Shown here: piece by piece, positions 1 to 5,387 of the stretch
How the letters are laid out: the number at the start of each line of letters is the position of its first letter
How positions within the stretch are numbered: the first letter of the stretch is position 1
Assembly: GCA_964465065.1 (NCBI GenBank)
Contig: CAYXHZ010000103.1
Span: 1 to 6,315, forward strand
Source of the DNA: CAYMND01 sp964465065
Lineage (GTDB): Bacteria > Acidobacteriota > Aminicenantia > UBA2199
DNA: 6,315 bases
Direction of reading: 5' to 3'
Translations under genes and position numbers: made by a program
Notes under the pieces: model-generated
Databases searched by the model: none
Told to the model about the DNA's origin: nothing
The model's input: only the letters and a program-made list of their open reading frames with translations

Positions 1-52
1 TAAAAGTCAATAAAAAAGGGCTGAGAGATAGAAAAAATGGTAAAAAAGTATA

Positions 53-58
53 TATAAT
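53..58 (+). promoter_or_regulatory. Candidate -10 box for the integrase gene
   Basis: TATAAT at 53-58 is a perfect match to the sigma70 -10 hexamer and lies 34 bases before the integrase start. No convincing -35 (TTGACA-like) sits 16-18 bases upstream. The whole leader is so AT-rich that a chance match is likely. No CTG-N10-CAG LexA-type box is visible in positions 1-92. Confidence 0.3.
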
Positions 59-79
59 AATAAATAGTAATTGTTTTCT

Positions 80-86
80 GGGGGGG
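80..86 (+). promoter_or_regulatory. Ribosome binding site of intI, a run of seven G
   Basis: A run of seven G (80-86) ends six bases before the ATG at 93 and is the only Shine-Dalgarno-like element near it. An ATG at 88-90 is followed directly by TAA, so it cannot be the gene start. This supports 93 as the true start. The start-stop ATG-TAA (88-93) shares its last A with the real ATG. Confidence 0.5.
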
Positions 87-92
87 AATGTA

Positions 93-1331
93 ATGATAAG
101 CGAAAAATATTCTTTCAAAGAATTTCTTGAAGATCAGGGACAATTTGCTCCTCACACCATTCCGTACATGATCAAGCGGGTTTACGACTGCTACCGCTTT
201 CTCGATTGCTCTCCCGAAGAAGGTCTGACTGTCGAACAGAAGAAGTCCTTTCTCGACCATTTGGCCCGAACCCATGAGGACTGGCAGGTTAAACAAACCG
301 ATACGGCATTGCGTCTCTATCATTTTTTTCTGACCCGACACGAACACCCACCGGAGGCTGTCCCCATGCCTGAGACATGGCAGAGCCTGCAGGGTAAAAT
401 GGTCGCAGCCATGCGGCTGCGGCACAGGGCTCTGAGCACAGAAAAATCATATCTGATCTGGCTGAACCAATTCGGCGCGTTCTGCCGATACCCGGAACCC
501 GATACGCTGGATCCGGAGCGGCTGCAGACTTTTCTCAGCCATCTGGCTGTCGAGCGAAGGATTTCGGCCAGCACCCAGAACCAGGCTCTGAACGCGCTGG
601 TTTTTCTGTTCCGGTATGTTTTAGAGAAGGATCTCGCCGATCGGCTCGATTCCGTGCGGGCCCGGGTCAAGAAGCGGTTGCCGGTGGTACTTTCGAAAGC
701 CGAAATCCAGCTGATCTTCGACCGGCTGAGCGGCATGAACAAGCTCATGGCCATGCTGATATATGGCTGCGGCCTGAGGCTCATGGAATGTTTGCGGCTG
801 CGGATCAAGGACATCGATTTGGAACGCAACCTGGTGAATGTGCGTTCAGGAAAGGGTGACAAAGACAGAATGACGCTGTTGCCGAATTTGATCCGGGATG
901 ATTTGATCCGGCATATCGAATCCGTCCGGGACCTTTTCGATTCTGATCGCCGCCAGCGGCTTGACGGTGTGTTCATGCCCAACGCCCTGAACCGGAAGTA
1001 TCCCAACGCAGGCAAGGAATGGCCCTGGTTTTGGTTGTTTCCGTCAAAATCACTGTCTGTCGATCCCCTTACCTTAAGCACCCGTCGTCATCATCTCTAT
1101 CCACTGACTTTTCAGAAGGCGTTCAAGGAGGCCTTGAGAAAGACGACCGTCGCCAAGGCGGCTTCCGTTCATACCCTGCGGCACAGTTTCGCCACCCATC
1201 TGCTGGAAAAGGGCACCGACATCCGCACCGTCCAGGAGTTGCTGGGGCACCGCAACCTGCAGACAACCATGATCTACACCCACGTGGCCAGCCGCAACAT
1301 CCTGGGCGTGCGCAGCCCCCTCGATCCCTGA
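93..1331 (+). CDS. intI: Integron integrase (IntI-type tyrosine recombinase) with N-terminal extension
   Basis: A site-specific tyrosine recombinase that would insert and excise gene cassettes by recombining attI and folded attC sites. The catalytic set is complete: R229 (in GCGLRLMECLRLR), a lysine in GKGDKDR (K254 or K257), H360-x-x-R363 (HTLRHSFATHLL), H386 (LLGHRN) and nucleophile Y395 (TTMIYTHV). The IntI-specific insertion is present at about 302-336 (KYPNAGKEWPWFWLFPS, then RRHHLYP), and the protein ends in GVRSPLDP. Both features separate integron integrases from XerC/XerD. The usual IntI N-terminus starts near residue 107 (MRLRHRALSTEKSY). The preceding 100 or so residues form an extra helical region that looks like a second SAM-like core-binding segment, making the protein about 412 residues against the usual 320-340. 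The start at 93 is supported by the G-run ribosome site. The gene converges on the aminotransferase. No attI or attC was found beside it. Confidence 0.93.
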   Translation: MISEKYSFKEFLEDQGQFAPHTIPYMIKRVYDCYRFLDCSPEEGLTVEQKKSFLDHLARTHEDWQVKQTDTALRLYHFFLTRHEHPPEAVPMPETWQSLQGKMVAAMRLRHRALSTEKSYLIWLNQFGAFCRYPEPDTLDPERLQTFLSHLAVERRISASTQNQALNALVFLFRYVLEKDLADRLDSVRARVKKRLPVVLSKAEIQLIFDRLSGMNKLMAMLIYGCGLRLMECLRLRIKDIDLERNLVNVRSGKGDKDRMTLLPNLIRDDLIRHIESVRDLFDSDRRQRLDGVFMPNALNRKYPNAGKEWPWFWLFPSKSLSVDPLTLSTRRHHLYPLTFQKAFKEALRKTTVAKAASVHTLRHSFATHLLEKGTDIRTVQELLGHRNLQTTMIYTHVASRNILGVRSPLDP

Positions 1332-1640
1332 GAGGGAAGGCCCGGGCAGGCTACCGCCCCTGTGATGCTCGCACATCATCGCTGCCTGACCTGTGAAACG
1401 AGGCCGAAAAGAGGTCATTTTCAAGAAAAACCTGCAGATATCGGAGCGATCTCCACAGCACAAGCCAGAAACAATCTCTGCGATTTCGTTTATATCATTG
1501 ATGGAGTATTGTTTTCAAGAGTCGCTTTTTGCCGACAGAGATACTACCGGATTCACAAGTCAATCTAGATGTCAGGATTAAAGCGAATCGACTTTTTTTA
1601 CATGAAAATAATCATTGCTGTCCAAAATCCAAGTTTTGGA
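1332..1640. other. Gap between intI and the aminotransferase, no convincing gene
   Basis: About 310 bases between two convergent genes. The first 60 bases are GC-rich and hold weak dyads: CCCT-gag-AGGG at 1326-1336 over the intI stop, and TGATG/CATCA at 1363-1378 with a six-base loop. Neither is followed by a T-run, so an intrinsic terminator for intI is not evident. From about 1400 on the sequence becomes AT-rich. Short open frames here (about 62-68 codons) lack ribosome sites and recognisable products. I see no RYYYAAC or GTTRRRY attC core, no tRNA and no transposon end. It may be decayed DNA from past insertion. Confidence 0.6.
1621..1640 (-). terminator. Weak stem-loop just after the aminotransferase stop
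   Basis: TCCAAAA (1621-1627) and TTTTGGA (1634-1640) form a perfect 7-bp inverted repeat with a six-base loop. It begins directly after the aminotransferase stop codon on the minus strand. An alternative smaller hairpin (TCCAA/TTGGA, 1628-1640) competes for the same bases. The stem is AT-rich, and the T-rich stretch follows only after about ten bases, so this is at best a weak intrinsic terminator or a 3'-end stabilising structure. Confidence 0.4.
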
Positions 1641-2981
1641 TCAGCGGGCTTTGACGGCCCGGAACCCGTCCCGGTGCTGCCGGTGGAACAACTTGAGCCG
1701 CTCTTCGAGTTGGGGGAACTGTTCGGGGCCGGTCATGGACACGCAGGCGCGCAGGCCTTCGTGACGGTCGCTGCCGGTGGTGGACAGGGAGATGGCGCTG
1801 ATGCCGTAGTACAGTAACTCCTCGACCAGTTCCACGCCGGTGAAGCCCGGATAGGAAAAGGTGAAGTAGAAACCGTCGGCCAGAGGCTTGCCGTCGTCGC
1901 TGTCGTAGACCAGCTGGAAACCGTTGTCGGTGAACAGTTTTTTCATCACCCTGGCGCGATCCCCGTAGGTCTTGACCTCGGCGACGAAGTTGTACTCGCC
2001 GCGGTTGGTGGCCTGCAGCAGACCGAGCAGCCCGTACTGGTTGGAGTGCGACACGCCGGAGCTCAAAGAGTACATGGCTCCGAAGATGTAGGCACGCCCG
2101 AACAGCGGACTGCCGAACCAGGGGACCAGGTCCGGGAACTTCTGGTCGAACAGGGACGGGGAGATGGCGGTCATGCCGATACGCTGTCCGGCCAGACTGA
2201 AGGATTTGGAGCTGGAGATGAGCAGGATGTACTGATCGGTGTAGCGGGCCACGGTGGGGATGAAGGGCGGGACTCCCGGCTGCGAGTAGTCGACGCGGAA
2301 ATCCATGCCGAAATAGGCCAGGTCTTCCAGGACGATGACCTCGTAGCGTTCGGCCAGTTCGGCGATGATCTTCAGTTCGGTCTCGGTGAAGCAGATCCAG
2401 CTGGGGTTGTTGGGGTTGGAGTACATCAGGGCGGCCACGTCCCCTTTTTCCAGGTGGCTGGTCAGTTTGGCCCGCAGCTTCTCGCCCCGGTATTCGTAGA
2501 TGTCGAAGCTGTCGACGTTCAGGCCGATGACTCTGGCCTGACGTTTGTTGACCGGGAAGCCTGGATCGATGAACAGGATCTTGTTTTTGCCGGCTTGGCG
2601 GCGGGCGCTGACCATCATGGCCATGAAGCAGCCCTGCATGGAGCCGACAGTGGGGAAGCAATGGGCGGGCTTGACCTCGACATCCAGAAAATTCCTGACG
2701 AACAGGGCGATCTCGTCCTTGAGCGGCTCGATGCCGTCGAAGGGCGGATACTTCGAGCCGACACCCCGCCTGAGGGCCTGAATCTCGGCTTCGATGGCGA
2801 TTTTCGGAGGTTCCAGACCCGGTACGCCCATCTCCATGCGGATGTAGCGTTCGCCGGTGGCCTTCTCGATATTGTCAACGATGCGGTTGAGTTCTCTAAT
2901 AGAGGCCATGCCGACGGACGCAAGGCCCATCTCGTCAATTTTCCGGGCCACGACATCGGCATCGATGGGGGTCTGAGCCAT
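1641..2981 (-). CDS. PLP-dependent aminotransferase, class I/II (fold type I)
   Basis: A 446-residue cytoplasmic enzyme expected to move an amino group between an amino acid and a 2-oxo acid using pyridoxal phosphate. The fold-type I landmarks occur in order: an N-terminal arm with KYPPFDGIEPLKDEIA (77-92), PLP-phosphate contact region TVGSMQGCF (111-119), the asparagine of SNPNNPS (N192), D220-x-x-Y223 in VLEDLAYFG for the pyridine nitrogen and ring, the Schiff-base lysine K259 in SSSKSFSLAGQRIG, phosphate-binding R267, and substrate-carboxylate arginine R411 in GLRACVSM. The usual NPTG motif reads NPSW. There is no signal peptide or membrane segment. The ATG at 2981 is supported by AGGTGA three to four bases upstream, a very good ribosome site. 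It appears to be a single-gene unit with its own promoter, convergent with intI and divergent from the M14 peptidase. The substrate cannot be read from the sequence. The neighbours give no pathway, so I assign no gene symbol. Confidence 0.9.
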   Translation of the reverse strand: MAQTPIDADVVARKIDEMGLASVGMASIRELNRIVDNIEKATGERYIRMEMGVPGLEPPKIAIEAEIQALRRGVGSKYPPFDGIEPLKDEIALFVRNFLDVEVKPAHCFPTVGSMQGCFMAMMVSARRQAGKNKILFIDPGFPVNKRQARVIGLNVDSFDIYEYRGEKLRAKLTSHLEKGDVAALMYSNPNNPSWICFTETELKIIAELAERYEVIVLEDLAYFGMDFRVDYSQPGVPPFIPTVARYTDQYILLISSSKSFSLAGQRIGMTAISPSLFDQKFPDLVPWFGSPLFGRAYIFGAMYSLSSGVSHSNQYGLLGLLQATNRGEYNFVAEVKTYGDRARVMKKLFTDNGFQLVYDSDDGKPLADGFYFTFSYPGFTGVELVEELLYYGISAISLSTTGSDRHEGLRACVSMTGPEQFPQLEERLKLFHRQHRDGFRAVKAR

Positions 2982-3023
2982 GGTTCACCTCGTTTCTTCG
3001 TTCTTGATCTTGGCGAAAGGCAT

Positions 3024-3052
3024 ACTTTATCAGGATGAAAAGTCAGAATCAA
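3024..3052 (-). promoter_or_regulatory. Likely sigma70-type promoter of the aminotransferase
   Basis: On the minus strand TTGATT (3047-3052) and TAAAGT (3024-3029) are separated by exactly 17 bases. Each hexamer matches its consensus at four of six positions. Transcription would begin near 3017, giving a leader of about 35 bases that carries the strong AGGTGA ribosome site at 2985-2990. Confidence 0.5.
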
Positions 3053-3133
3053 GAGAAGCGGCAGCGCTGGCGGGGTTGTTGGTCTGGATTTTGCTCTTTT
3101 GCAATGACTGTGGTGGCAAATTGATGAAACCTC

Positions 3134-3160
3134 AAAAAAAAGCCAGCCAAGGCTGTTTTA
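3134..3160 (-). terminator. Orphan hairpin with T-runs on both strands
   Basis: CAGCC (3144-3148), AA, GGCTG (3151-3155) is a perfect inverted repeat. On the minus strand it is a CAGC/GCTG stem closed by a CTTG tetraloop, followed after GC by eight T (3141-3134). On the plus strand the same stem is followed by TTTTA. It resembles a weak intrinsic terminator, stronger leftward, but no gene ends here: both neighbouring genes start away from it. It may block read-through between the divergent promoters, or end an unrecognised small transcript. Confidence 0.4.
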
Positions 3161-3206
3161 TGTAGTCTGCTTGGAAAACGCCCTGGACCGGTTCCGGAAA
3201 GACCTC

Positions 3207-3220
3207 GACCTGGGCAGGTC
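3207..3220. repeat. Small perfect hairpin upstream of the M14 peptidase
   Basis: GACCT (3207-3211), GGGC loop, AGGTC (3216-3220) is a perfect 5-bp stem with a four-base loop, 40 bases before the peptidase start. A second GACCT at 3201-3205 could pair with the same AGGTC. It may be an operator half-site pair or a structural element; chance is possible at this size. Confidence 0.25.
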
Positions 3221-3259
3221 CCGTATTTCGTTTTTCCGAAAAATCTGCTATTTTTGCCT

Positions 3260-4150
3260 ATGCATATGAAAAGAATAGTGCTGATCCTGCTGCTGTCGGG
3301 TCTTTTCCCGAGCCTGACTCTGAAAGCGTACGATTCCTCGACCCCGGTTTTCCGGAAATTCATGACCAGCCTGGAGGCCCGTTGCCGGGCGTACGGCTGG
3401 AACGATCTTCATCCCCGTGCCGTTGCCTGGGAATACCACCGGAAAAGCAAAGGCAAACGGCCGCTTTTTTTCACCGTTTTGGGCAATCCCGATACAGAAT
3501 GCACTCTGTTTCTGGGCGGGGTTCACGGCGATGAACTGCCTACCGTATACCTGCTGCTCAAGTTGGCGGACACGCTGAACGAACAGCCGGAAGCTTACGC
3601 CGACAAATGCATTGTGATCGCTCCTCTGGTCAATCCCGACGGCTTTTTCGCCGTCCCCAGCCAGAGGGTCAACGCCAATGGAGTGGATGTGAACCGCAAC
3701 TTTCCGACCCGGGATTGGCAATCCAGGGCGCACGCTCTGTGGCGGAGCAAGGGCAAACAAAGCAAACGCTATTACCCCGGCGCGACGGCGGGTTCGGAAG
3801 CGGAGACCCTGTTTCAGATGGCACTGCTGAAACGCTTCCGGCCGAGCAAAATCTTCAGTGTCCATTCGCCGCTGGGTTTCTATGATTTCGACGGTTCACC
3901 GCTGGCTCTCGACACCTTGGGACAGTGGCTGGAAAATGTCGGCAGGGAAACGGATTTTCCGGTGAAAAAATTCGGTTATTTTCCCGGCTCTCTGGGCAAT
4001 TACGGCGGGTATGAAAGGAACATTTTCACTCTGACGCTCGAGCTTCCGACTTCCGATCCCGCCAAGGCTTCGGAATACTACGCCAAATTTTATCCCGCCT
4101 TCGCCAAACTGACCACTCTGGTCGTCCCGGTCAAGAACGCGGACAGCTGA
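3260..4150 (+). CDS. Exported M14-family zinc peptidase, MpaA-like murein peptide amidase
   Basis: Probably a periplasmic zinc carboxypeptidase acting on cell-wall peptides, for example the D-Glu to meso-DAP bond cut by MpaA. From ATG 3260, the zinc ligands are H89 and E92 (GGVHGDE) and H202 (VHSPLGFYDFDG), the substrate-carboxylate pair is N145-R146 in NANGVDVNRNFPT, and the catalytic glutamate is E261 in LTLELP. The FPGSLGNYGGYERN stretch (241-254) resembles the MpaA substrate loop. The N-terminus (MKR, then about 14 hydrophobic residues, then LTLKA before YDSS) is a typical Sec signal peptide with cleavage after about residue 23. E. coli MpaA is cytoplasmic, so the export signal is a real difference. 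Start choice is uncertain: TTG 3254, ATG 3260 and ATG 3266 are in frame and none has a good ribosome site. TGCTATTTT at 3246-3254 resembles an extended -10, so a very short leader is possible. Length (about 295) fits the family. The substrate is inferred. Confidence 0.85.
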   Translation: MHMKRIVLILLLSGLFPSLTLKAYDSSTPVFRKFMTSLEARCRAYGWNDLHPRAVAWEYHRKSKGKRPLFFTVLGNPDTECTLFLGGVHGDELPTVYLLLKLADTLNEQPEAYADKCIVIAPLVNPDGFFAVPSQRVNANGVDVNRNFPTRDWQSRAHALWRSKGKQSKRYYPGATAGSEAETLFQMALLKRFRPSKIFSVHSPLGFYDFDGSPLALDTLGQWLENVGRETDFPVKKFGYFPGSLGNYGGYERNIFTLTLELPTSDPAKASEYYAKFYPAFAKLTTLVVPVKNADS

Positions 4151-4193
4151 GCCGACAGGCCGGGTTGACCTGACTCCGCGTTGTCCGGCTCAG
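4147..4193. terminator. Shared inverted repeat over two convergent stop codons
   Basis: CTGAGCCGACA (4147-4157) pairs with TGTCCGGCTCAG (4182-4193) along 11 base pairs with one bulged base and a 24-base loop. The left arm includes the TGA of the peptidase gene and the right arm includes the stop of the nitroreductase gene on the other strand. No T-run follows on either side. It is therefore not a textbook intrinsic terminator, but its position fits a bidirectional transcript-end or 3'-protecting structure. Confidence 0.5.
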
Positions 4194-4780
4194 GGTTCGT
4201 CGAACCAGATTTCGTCGAGCTCCTGGCGTTGCGACGGGACCTCGCGCTTCTGCAGGGCCGGCGGCAGGATGGCGGGGTCGGCCCGTTTGCCGATGACGAA
4301 AGCGCAGATCGGTTCGTACTCTGCGGGGTCGGCGTGCAGGGCCTGGCAGATGACTTCGAGCTTGATGCCGGCCATGGCGTGGCTGTGGTAACCGAGGGCG
4401 TTGGCCTGAAGGGACAGGGCCATCCAGGCGGCGCCGCAATCGAAACGTGCCCAGGGGTTGAGCTGGCCGTTGTGGGCGAAGCGGGTCCTAGACAGCAGAA
4501 ATCCGACTACGGATGCCGCTTGCGCCCAGACGCGGTTGCTGTCGTTGAGCAGCTCCAAATACGCCGAGAAGCGGTTGGAATCGCAGCCGGCGCTGTAAAA
4601 CCGCCAGGGTTGTTCGTTGTTGGCCGAAGGGGACCAGCGGGCGGCGTCGAAGATGGTGCGCAGATCGGCGCCGGGGATGGCAAACGCCTGGTATGCCCGT
4701 GGCGACCAGCGCTGCCAGAATTGTTTGGCGACTCCGGATTCCGGCCGGCGCCGGCTGTAATCGATGACTGAAGAATTCAT
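4190..4780 (-). CDS. Nitroreductase family FMN-dependent oxidoreductase
   Basis: A 196-residue flavoprotein expected to bind FMN as a dimer and reduce nitro compounds, quinones or related electrophiles with NAD(P)H. The family start motif RWSPRAY (24-30) carries FMN-phosphate arginines. ARWSPSANNEQPWRF (47-61) is the classical second FMN-binding stretch. DCGAAWMALSLQANALGYHSH (114-134) is the central helix typical of the family, and FVIGKRA (161-167) supplies the C-terminal FMN contact. Length is normal for the short nitroreductases, and there is no signal peptide. The ATG at 4780 has GGGAG six bases upstream. Only 13 bases separate it from the stop of the DoxX gene, so the two are almost certainly co-transcribed, with the nitroreductase second. 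It converges on the M14 peptidase, and its stop lies in the shared inverted repeat. The physiological substrate cannot be told. Confidence 0.9.
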   Translation of the reverse strand: MNSSVIDYSRRRPESGVAKQFWQRWSPRAYQAFAIPGADLRTIFDAARWSPSANNEQPWRFYSAGCDSNRFSAYLELLNDSNRVWAQAASVVGFLLSRTRFAHNGQLNPWARFDCGAAWMALSLQANALGYHSHAMAGIKLEVICQALHADPAEYEPICAFVIGKRADPAILPPALQKREVPSQRQELDEIWFDEP

Positions 4781-4793
4781 GCTACACTCCCGC

Positions 4794-5240
4794 TCATCTC
4801 TTTCTGAGCATCAGGTGATCCAGGGACAGGCGCCCCGGTCCCAGTATGAACAGGCCCAGAAAAGCGCCCAGGTAGGCAAAGGCCAGCTCGCCGCTGGCCG
4901 GACCGGACAGGGCCGCGCCATGAACCAGGAAAAAGGCCACTGCCATAGTGGCCATGAGTTGGGTCAGGGCCAGGCGGGTGGCGAAGCCGACCACGATCAG
5001 CAGCGAGCAGAAGAATTCCGCCCAGACCGCCAGGCCCAGGCTCAGGGCCACGCCGATTCCCAAAGGGTCCGGGAACCCGCTGGGGTCGGCCAGCATTTTC
5101 TGGAATTTGCCCCAGCCGTGCAGAACGATCATGGTCAGGCCCAGAAACATGCGCAGGAAGAGCGATGCACTGTCGGCCAGCTTCAGTCGTCTGGCCTCCT
5201 GGTGCCAGTTGCGGCAGAAGCGGAGAATTTTTTTCATCAT
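4794..5240 (-). CDS. DoxX family membrane protein
   Basis: A small inner-membrane protein of about 148 residues with four predicted transmembrane helices, of the DoxX group linked to redox functions. Numbered from ATG 5240: helix 1 (about 24-42) ends in the family motif HGWGKF (41-46), and the second region holds AEFFCSLLIVVGFATRLAL (74-92), a close match to the DoxX signature E-x(n)-GxxTR. Helix 3 is MATMAVAFFLVHG (96-108), and helix 4 (118-134) runs into LGPGRLSLDHL. An in-frame ATG at 5282 would add 14 polar residues but has no ribosome site. GAGG at 5246-5249 lies five bases before ATG 5240 and eight before ATG 5237, so I prefer 5240. It is the first gene of a two-gene operon with the nitroreductase and diverges from the nucleotidyltransferase. 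The precise activity of DoxX proteins is unsettled; a membrane partner in electron transfer or thiol/quinone homeostasis is an inference from the neighbour. Confidence 0.86.
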   Translation of the reverse strand: MMKKILRFCRNWHQEARRLKLADSASLFLRMFLGLTMIVLHGWGKFQKMLADPSGFPDPLGIGVALSLGLAVWAEFFCSLLIVVGFATRLALTQLMATMAVAFFLVHGAALSGPASGELAFAYLGAFLGLFILGPGRLSLDHLMLRKR

Positions 5241-5245
5241 GGCTG

Positions 5246-5249
5246 CCTC
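5246..5249 (-). promoter_or_regulatory. Ribosome binding site deciding the DoxX start
   Basis: GAGG on the minus strand sits five bases before ATG 5240 and eight before ATG 5237 (tandem ATGATG). The upstream in-frame ATG at 5282 has only AT-rich sequence before it. This argues for a protein starting MMKKILRF. Confidence 0.45.
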
Positions 5250-5344
5250 GTCGGGTTTTCCTTCAACAAGATTATGTTGCATATATTTGCCGTTTCTTTC
5301 TACTTGGCGCCGTAAAAGTGCCGAAAAATGGCGAAAAGCGCATG

Positions 5345-5380
5345 CATTTTAGCCTTGTTTGTCGAAAATGTGCTAAAATG
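5345..5380. repeat. Perfect 9-bp inverted repeat between divergent genes, possible operator
   Basis: CATTTTAGC (5345-5353) and GCTAAAATG (5372-5380) are exact reverse complements separated by 18 bases. Each arm holds TAAAAT, a good -10 hexamer, pointing rightward in the right arm and leftward in the left arm. The repeat lies between the DoxX operon and the nucleotidyltransferase, so a protein bound across it could control both. A hairpin role is less likely because the right arm ends only seven bases before the start codon. Confidence 0.45.
5371..5379 (+). promoter_or_regulatory. Extended -10 promoter for the nucleotidyltransferase, possibly leaderless
   Basis: TGCTAAAAT matches the extended -10 consensus TGnTATAAT with one mismatch. 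It ends eight bases before ATG 5388, so transcription would start at about the start codon itself. No Shine-Dalgarno sequence is present, and an in-frame TGA at 5379-5381 excludes an earlier start. These facts fit a leaderless mRNA. No clear -35 hexamer is seen. Confidence 0.4.
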
Positions 5381-5387
5381 AAAACTC

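Noticed and set aside
1362..1581. Short open frames of 62-68 codons in the gap after intI
   Set aside because: They have no ribosome site, no recognisable sequence, and overlap each other in different frames.
1612..2661. Long minus-strand open frame (349 codons) overlapping the aminotransferase in another frame
   Set aside because: The translation is Arg/Pro/His-rich without motifs, a frame shadow of the true gene.
2046..3038. Long plus-strand open frame (330 codons) opposite the aminotransferase
   Set aside because: It lies antisense to a gene with complete catalytic motifs and has a low-complexity Gly/Asp/Val-rich translation typical of the reverse strand of GC-rich coding DNA, with no recognisable domain.
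2980..3165. 61-codon open frame with a hydrophobic stretch between the divergent genes
   Set aside because: It starts on the aminotransferase start codon region, overlaps the likely promoter and hairpin, and has no ribosome site.
3241..3266. TTG at 3254 as the start of the M14 peptidase
   Set aside because: ATG codons follow two and four codons later, and the signal peptide begins naturally at MKR; the TTG has no ribosome site either.
4147..4193. Possible attC recombination site at the convergent dyad
   Set aside because: The imperfect stem with a bulged base is reminiscent of attC, but GTTGACC and GTTGTCC do not match GTTRRRY and the left end lacks RYYYAAC. It also spans the ends of ordinary convergent genes.
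4181..4771. Plus-strand open frame opposite the nitroreductase
   Set aside because: It mirrors a gene with intact FMN-binding motifs and has no motif of its own.
4764..5315. Plus-strand open frame opposite the DoxX gene
   Set aside because: It is Gln/Ala/Gly-rich with no hydrophobic pattern, while the opposite strand encodes a four-helix protein with DoxX motifs.
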